From contig WTXI01000023.1 of NCBI GenBank assembly GCA_022376515.1, forward strand, positions 186,001-250,000: a stretch of DNA of 64,000 bases, in the 5' to 3' direction. This document shows positions 57,600 to 64,000 of this stretch, in pieces; within the stretch, counting starts at the first letter, position 1; every line of letters starts with the position of its first letter. The translations under genes and the position numbers were made by a program. The notes beneath the pieces were generated by a model. The model did not search any database, was not told where the DNA came from, and saw nothing but the letters and a program-made list of their open reading frames with translations. This DNA is from Lactifluus volemus (taxonomy: Eukaryota > Basidiomycota > Agaricomycetes > Russulales > Russulaceae).

Positions 57600-59317
57600 C
57601 CACTCTCCCCTTGGTCTCCCAGCTATGGCAATAGTACAAGATGGCCGCCCTGTCAATCTTCCCTTGGCGTTAGGCAAGTTGCCTTCATATTCTTCCTTCT
57701 GTTGCTTATGTGATAGCACCGCAGGTCCGATACTACTAGCAGCTCTTCGTAGGCATTGTGTATGACCCCTCAAGGATGTATATACTGAATCGCTTCTCAG
57801 TCAATGCCTATTTTTTCGGGGTCGTAAGCCAACAATTTTATATATATTGGACTAGTGGTGAGTTTGGTTGACTGTAGAGGATGAGTGTGTCGATTGTTTC
57901 TCACATAGTATCAGATTTCAACGACTCAAAACGTGTCAAGTAAGAATCACTATGTAATGCTTCAATTAACTCATCGTTGCCACAGGAGCTTCGTCATTGC
58001 CCAATTTGTTATCGTTATTCTCGAAAGCATCACGTATACCTTCTGATTCCACTTTCGAGTCTCCCAATCCGACTGATGCAAATGCTAGGCTTTGGGTGAT
58101 AATTTGGGATATTTTGTAAGGCTCCTATTACTCTCAAATAAGCATGGTCTATTGAGCCCTCTATAGCATTGCCAATTACGGGCTACCATCGGCCCCCCAG
58201 GGTCTGTACTACAGTGCAACCATGTGTGGAGGTGCTCATACCAATTTAAGCATGTGCATGGGGAACTTTTGTCCAATCAGGGTGTCAAAGCGCTCTCCTC
58301 CTGTCCGCCAATATGTTCCTCGCGATCCGGTTAGTTGGCATGTGACCCTGTGTTCATCGCTCGCTGGTTAATTGCATCCCTTTGCAGCATTCACAGCTTG
58401 ACAAAGAGCCGTCTTCAGGTTGGACTAGTCATAACGTTTTCTACTTCTTCCTTCATAGCTGGCATAGCCAACATAGTGACAACTTGGGATGCAGCTCTGG
58501 CGTCGTAAGAGTCTTGTTGTGATGCCACCATTAGTTCGTACTGATATGCCAAAGGTCCTTCGATGCAACTTCTTCGCTTTCTCCCACTGCAGCTTTCACA
58601 GCTATTGCCCGTCACGTACTGCAAGTCATTACTGAGTGCCTCATTACAAGTACGTTCAAGCTGTTTCCCTACTCATCATGGGTGAAACAAGTCGACTTCC
58701 ATGTAGCCTTCCTTGCCCGGGCTCTCCTAAAGTCTCGTAGTGGGATCCAGAAGTCGGACAGTGTCGTAAATTATCTGATCCGTCGAGTCATCCAAATTGG
58801 ATTTCTTGCCACCCTTTGGACAATTGCAGGATTAGTGACATGGTTTTTATTGCCCAAAACTTCGGTATATACGCTCTTCGCTGCGACAGTGGGCCCAATG
58901 TATACGCAGGTGAGCAATTATTTCTTCCAGATATCATCCAATTTATATTTCAATGACACATAGGTAATATATGACACGCTCCTATCGCGCGTGCAACTCC
59001 GCAACCGCATGGCTGAAACTAGCAGCATTGTGGTCAGATTTTCAGTGGTATGGTGCTTGTACATGTCTCACTTGGATTAGACACCGTCTGAGTGAAACTC
59101 TCAGGGAAAATTTGATATGAATGGAGCACAGCGGGCATCACCACGGACCAGGAGAACAAAGGACGCTGGTCCTTTTACGGTTGCGCCACAACACAGCTTA
59201 GAAACAGCTGATGTGCCAACTTTGGGAGGATCTGATGCGATCGATGACTCGGAAGTCGAATGTACACCTGTTGGGCTACCGGATGCTCGCTATGAGCTCT
59301 CGTATCCATCAGTATAG
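57600..59317 (+). pseudogene. DUF6534-type membrane protein gene, right copy (start unresolved)
   Basis: A probable first exon begins MAIVQDGRPVNLPLALG near 57621. Later exons show GVVSQQFYIYWTS (about 57812-57856), FVIAQFVIVILESITYTF (about 57988-58042), LLLSANMFLAIR (about 58300-58333), KSRLQVGLVITFSTSSFIAG (about 58400-58465) and AFTAIARHVLQVITECLIT. The exon from 58707 has KSRSGIQKSDSVVNYLIRRV and a double hydrophobic stretch ending GPMYTQ. Next come LLSRVQLRNRMAETSS and a hydrophilic last exon ending at 59317. This is a predicted multi-pass membrane protein of unknown function. The 3' half is clean; between about 58030 and 58290 the frame changes without an obvious intron, so the gene may be broken. 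It is a duplicate of the 4.5-6.2 kb gene, placed on the opposite side of the DUF6535 array. Confidence 0.6.
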
Positions 59318-60687
59318 AGATAGAGATCTCTGTCTATCCATGAAGTCTCCATGGGCTAATGACTAATTTCCATCATAGGCCGTTACGTGGGTCATCTGGG
59401 ACAGAATGGTGGTGTTGTCTGCTCGGTTATATTTATCTACTAGTATGTTCGTATAATGCATTCCTTTTCCCCCATGAAGCACGCCTTAAGGCGTTATTAA
59501 TAATAACAGCTGCTGTCAGATCTTCTTTTGTTCACTAACATACCGAGGCGGTGTCTCCAGGGTTCACATGAAGCAGTTACAGGCACTGGCAAAGACTGTC
59601 CAGCACTACACCAACACCTAGAACAATTACGTGACCTGAATGACCGCTTCATGCCTCGGCCCCCTAGGGGTTCCTAAATAAGCGGCGCGCTTATTACAAT
59701 TATGGGATCGGTTGTCAAATATTTAGCTAGTTGACTAGCGGCGCTGAGGCCTTCCCTCTATCATTCAATAAGCTGTCCATTCGAGGCTATATCAGGTATC
59801 AGGGCTACTAGTAACGCGTCCTCGTCACCGAGATCAAATGCCACCTTGCAAGTCTACACAGTACCAATCCCTCGCAAAGCAATGGCTCTATATCCTTGTG
59901 CGGGGTCATCGTTGCTTTCGCAATGCCTCATGGCTTTTTTGTGGGGGAAGCCTAGCCATGGCACACAACGGTGTGAACCAGGAGGCCCAAATCCCCCCTT
60001 TATTTACACGGCAGTCGCAACTGAGGTATCAACGTAACACGTTTGACTTTGGGCCTGGGGGGGTACAGGAGTGGCCCGAATGGGGATCGATAGGCTGGTC
60101 CACGTGATGCTGTGTATGTCATGCTCCACGCAATGTGTGCCCGGGCCGATTTGCGGTATCAAAGGTCTAAAAGGCCCGTGGCTTAAAGCCGATGACCAGC
60201 TTGCGAGCGTGCGGTCCTGCACCCAGTCAGGAGACCCACGAACCCCAGCCGAACTCTAAAGCGGCAGTTCACATTTCCCCCGAGTCCTAACACCTAAAAA
60301 GGTAGCCGGATGCCGATCCGGAGAGCCCATTACCAGCATCGGGCTTCCTGAAATTAATTTTATGTAAACCCTATTTGCCAAGCGGGCCAAGAAGCGGGCA
60401 GACGATGAAACAATTCATACAGTAAAGGTGCTGTGAAGTGTAACTCCGAGTCCTCGGAGCAGTTACGTTTTTTTCCGCAGTAATCTCAAGAAAATATCGT
60501 CACAATCGGACGCAGAATCTAACGAGGTGGCGGCACTGCGGCCGGTCTGAGACCCAGGGCCGGGGGCCGGTTTTCCCATTCACTCCTTCGTCACAGATAA
60601 AAGTGGCCCATTTCTAATCATGATGGGCCGTAGAGACTCCGAACTTTCAAGTTCTGCCTATCTCTCTCTCTCTCTCCTTATCGTAGT
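59318..60687. other. Intergenic sequence upstream of the P450
   Basis: Short frames only. A CT repeat at about 60659-60677 lies just before the P450 start codon, a pyrimidine-rich leader common in fungal promoters. Nothing else is assignable. Confidence 0.45.
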
Positions 60688-62770
60688 ATGACTGACGAAT
60701 CCACATTCGGGCTGTCGTTCCTTGCGGGAGCTCTTATTGTCGCTCTAGTCTTCACCCGGTACAGAAGGCGCAATCCTTTGGTCAGTCCTGCGTCGTTTTA
60801 TAGTCCTTGTCGGCATTAATGGGTCAGAACTCTAGCTCGATGCCATCCCTACTGTAGGATTTTCTGACCCTCTCCTCTCGTATTTATCCGCTATCCGCTA
60901 CTACTCTGGCGGTGGCCTCTCTATGCTCAAAGAAGGATATGAAAAGGTAAATACGTATAATGAATGAATCGGTCTTTACTATGTGAGCTGAGGCCGCGGC
61001 AATTTATAGGCCAAACCTGGGATATTCAAGATTGCCACTCCTCGGCGATGGATGGTACTACCTACCAGTGCCCAACTAATTGAGGACATCAGGAATGCTC
61101 CGGATGGTGTCCTGTCCATGAGCGAATCAGTCAAGGAGGTATAGCATGTACTTTGCATAGTACAAGGTTGACCCACTCACAAGTCGTAACTTTCTCAGCT
61201 CATTCAGGCGGAATACACACTTGGTCTATTGGACCAAGATGACAGCTATCACACTACTGTTATTCGTTCGAAATTAACACGAAACACTACGGAAGTATTC
61301 AATCAAGTCTGTGATGAATTTTCCACCACTTTGGAAGATTGTATCCCAATGGCTAGCGAAGGTATGTGATGCTCATGGTAGACGGTTCATTTCCTGATAC
61401 GGTATACAGAATGGGTCAAGGTATCTGTCTTGCCAACATTGCAACAGATAGTTTGTCGCACTTCAAGTCGTATATTTGTAGGCAGCCCCCTATGTGCGCA
61501 ATCCTTCGTACGGATTCAATTTATATCTATGCTGATGCCTTTCAGGCCGGAACCGTGACTACCAGACGTTGGTGTTAAACTTTACTGTAAATGTCTTGAA
61601 GTCAGCCGCAATTATCACCATGTTTCCAAAACCTCTGAAGCCGTGCGTTTTATATATTTCTCTACGTTATAAATGCCAACGTGTCACGATGGTATAAAAT
61701 TTAGGATAGCCGCTCGGATTCTCTGCAACATCCCATCCCAGGTTCGGCAAGCAAAGGAGTTTCTCAGACCTTTGGTCGAAGAGCGCTTAGCCAAAATGGA
61801 AGAGGTCGGAGCTTCTTGGAATAATGCACCAGTTTGTCAACTTATTTCATTCGATATTTTCTTCTCTCATTCGGTGTGGACCGTAGGACGATATGCTGAT
61901 GTGGCTCATGAGCAAGGCCAAGGGCTCAGAAAGGTCACTCGAAGGTTTAGCTCGGCGAATGCTCGTCGTCAATTTTGCAGCTATTAATAACACTTCACGT
62001 GTAAGCCGCATTACCTAATGGAATGTGTTCTGATTTTACTTGGCCCTGGCGCAGGCGTTTACGCGTGTATTCTACCGCCTTCTTGGAAACCCGGAATATC
62101 TTGTGCCTCTCCGACAAGAGGTAGAAGCTGCGATAGCAGAGGAAGGTTGGACGAAAGCTGCAATGGACAAGCTTCCAAAGATGGACAGTTTTTTGCATGA
62201 AACACAACGGCTCGATAATCCTAGCGTCGGTGTGTCACCAGTTCCTTTGGCGTCTCAGCTATTCGAGTTGATGCCCGTTCGTTCAGTGACGATGCTACGT
62301 CTTGTATTACGTCCCTTTACGTTGTCGAATGGTCAGACAATCCCTGTCGGCACACTTGTGGGGATTCCTCTCGATGCCGTTCATAGAGATGGAGAAATAT
62401 ATCCAAACCCTGAAGAATTCGACGGCTTCCGTTTCTCGAAACTCCATGAAGAGGAGGGGGATGTTTCCGTGAGTGGATATCAAGCGGTGTCGACATCTCC
62501 AGAACAGCTGTCTTTTGGGCTTGGACGACATGCGTGGTGCGTATCCTGTCAACGATTTCAATCATACCCCCTTCCCTGAGATAGAACGATTTATATAGCC
62601 CTGGACGCTTCTTCGCTGTAAATGAAATCAAGGCGATGCTTGCGCATATCATTGTAACATATGATTTCAAGTTCGAGGAGGGCAAGGGAGTCCCTCCCGA
62701 TGTTTGTTTTGGCCCGTTTCGTAACCCCGGGGACGCGAACGTGTTGTTCAAGAAACGGCAGAAGTACTAG
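60688..62770 (+). CDS. Cytochrome P450 monooxygenase, 11 exons
   Basis: Exons: 60688-60780, 60836-60946, 61010-61138, 61199-61361, 61410-61493, 61546-61642, 61705-61831, 61887-62000, 62055-62229, 62287-62536 and 62599-62770; all phases fit and the product is 504 aa, the normal P450 size. The N-terminus has an ER membrane anchor ([20 protein letters not shown]). The I-helix reads [12 protein letters not shown], where many fungal relatives have AAIHTTS. The K-helix ExxR is ETQR, followed by a FDGFRF motif of the PERF type. The haem-binding loop is FGLGRHACPGRFF, its Cys codon split by the last intron. It should act as a microsomal haem monooxygenase fed by NADPH-P450 reductase. The substrate is unknown; similar enzymes in fungi often serve terpenoid or indole pathways, but no biosynthetic partner gene is visible here. 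All key residues are present. Confidence 0.92.
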
Positions 62771-64000
62771 GATATCGGCCCGATTATTTCTTTACTGAAA
62801 TTTTGCAGTTTGATAATTGAGTAGCTTCGCTGTGGAGAGTCAAGGCCCTTTGTCTGTAACATATGAACTGGTCAATGCGCTACGAGTCGCGCTAAGGGCA
62901 GCCTGAGGTGACATCGGAGGGCTCCCTCGCCGACAATAAAAAAACGCTTTTAGGAGTTAGAATGCGTGTCTGGTTCGTTACCGCGCTGTAGTTTCATTGT
63001 CCACAGAATCAAAGGGAACCGTGACGGAAGGACACGAAATGGATACTTGCCTCGTCCTGGTGTGATTGGGCGATTCGGCCCCGGAATATCGAAACTGAAG
63101 ATGTTGTAGGGAATCCGGTTACACGTCTGGAAACCGTGCTACGTACTAGCACTGGTAATGGTGCTGACTCGAGGCGCGAACACAGCCCACTGTTGCCCCG
63201 AATCTGGTCTCCGATGATCGCATACATCGGCATGAGGCCCTTCTTCAACGCCACCGTGGCCGTAAACATATCCCATTCTTGACACAGTCGGCATCTTCAG
63301 ACCCCACCACACAATCTGGATCTCTTCGGTAGCCGAAAAACAAGTTCGAGAGATCATTAGGATTTGTTGAGGGTGAATTTAAACAAAAAGGAGTCATGCA
63401 AGGAGTGAAGGGAAGAAGTTCTGTTGAACCCGCGAACATCGCGCACACCTATAAGAACCAACACCCCGAGGGTGTGGTCGCAATAGGTTTATACTAGAAG
63501 GCTTTATGAGGCATACGAAGAAGAGGAAGGCGGAGATACGCAGGATGTACGAGGTTTTCTTATTATAACAATCACAAACAAAGTTCAACTTATGCGGCCC
63601 GATCGCCCCGAGAGGACACAACGCTTTCCCACACTTGTGTCAAAGTCGCAGAGAGCACAGGTAAGGCTGACGACAAACCTGGAGAACCGCGATAGGTTGG
63701 CCTCGATGGAAAGAGTAACCTGTTTGGTGGGAAAATAGTGCTGTGCCGTTTTGAATGAATTTCTCGCTGGAGATGTTGATGAGGTTGTCGAGACACTAGC
63801 GCGAGCCACACATCACCCGAGTCTGCAGTCAACTGTTTTGGGTATTGTATCCTGCAGTGTAATCAGCCGTTGGCATGAAGCTAGGTGCGCCCAAAACCTC
63901 AAGCCTCGTTCTGTAAATCTTCAGGTTGGCGGCGGTTGCACATCGTCTCCCTGTCTTTTTACGGGATAGGAATCTCAGCGCCTAGCACTGATACCCGGTC
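62771..64000. other. Unassigned sequence at right edge
   Basis: The minus strand is open in several short overlapping frames (63009-63832), which could be exons of a gene continuing beyond the window, but none matches a domain I recognise. Confidence 0.35.

Noticed and set aside
61366..61578. Small separate frames inside the P450
   Set aside because: They read through introns of the 11-exon gene model, which accounts for all conserved motifs.
63009..63832. Minus-strand gene at the right edge
   Set aside because: Overlapping short frames without a recognisable domain or convincing splice joins.

Overview
The window is a piece of a filamentous basidiomycete genome, almost certainly Agaricomycetes. 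Introns are short (about 50-65 bp) and GT-AG, genes are split into many exons, and the window is dominated by a tandem family of DUF6535 membrane proteins together with DUF6534-type genes and a multi-exon microsomal cytochrome P450. These families are typical of mushroom-forming fungi. I see no rRNA, tRNA, CRISPR array or bacterial-type operon.

Layout. 1-2.4 kb: an LTR-like repeat, a 5'-truncated LINE with a perfect 15-bp target duplication, and a small inverted-repeat element. 2.5-55.3 kb: ten DUF6535 gene copies, all on the + strand, called A-J here. Copies B, C, E, G, H, I and J look largely intact; A, D and F are broken. B and E lie in a recent segmental duplication (about 7.34-11.5 kb against 18.75-22.5 kb). 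4.5-6.2 kb and 57.6-59.3 kb: two related DUF6534-type genes that bracket most of the cluster. 60.7-62.8 kb: a complete 11-exon P450 (504 aa).

Mobile DNA. Copy F is split by a 12.3-kb hAT transposon (24226-36532, 8-bp target duplication) that carries its own multi-exon transposase and captured host sequence, notably a spliceable segment of a fungal zinc-cluster transcription factor and a G-patch fragment. F was hit again by a 936-bp solo LTR (37225-38160, 5-bp duplication) carrying eight TGASTCA motifs in 99 bp. A second solo LTR (40291-40895) is nested inside a gag fragment. A 36-bp perfect palindrome at 4029-4064 consists of nothing but the two ends of the same hAT family, with a near-perfect 8-bp duplication.

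How the genes may work together. DUF6535 proteins have a conserved N-terminal module with about four membrane segments, a helical middle part, and a variable, low-complexity Ser/Thr/Pro tail. H carries three tandem WW domains in its tail. B and E differ mostly by amino-acid-replacing changes just after the membrane module. Tandem duplication, pseudogenes, tail swapping and replacement-biased divergence suggest a fast-evolving recognition or signalling family. That function is inference; no biochemical role is established for the family.
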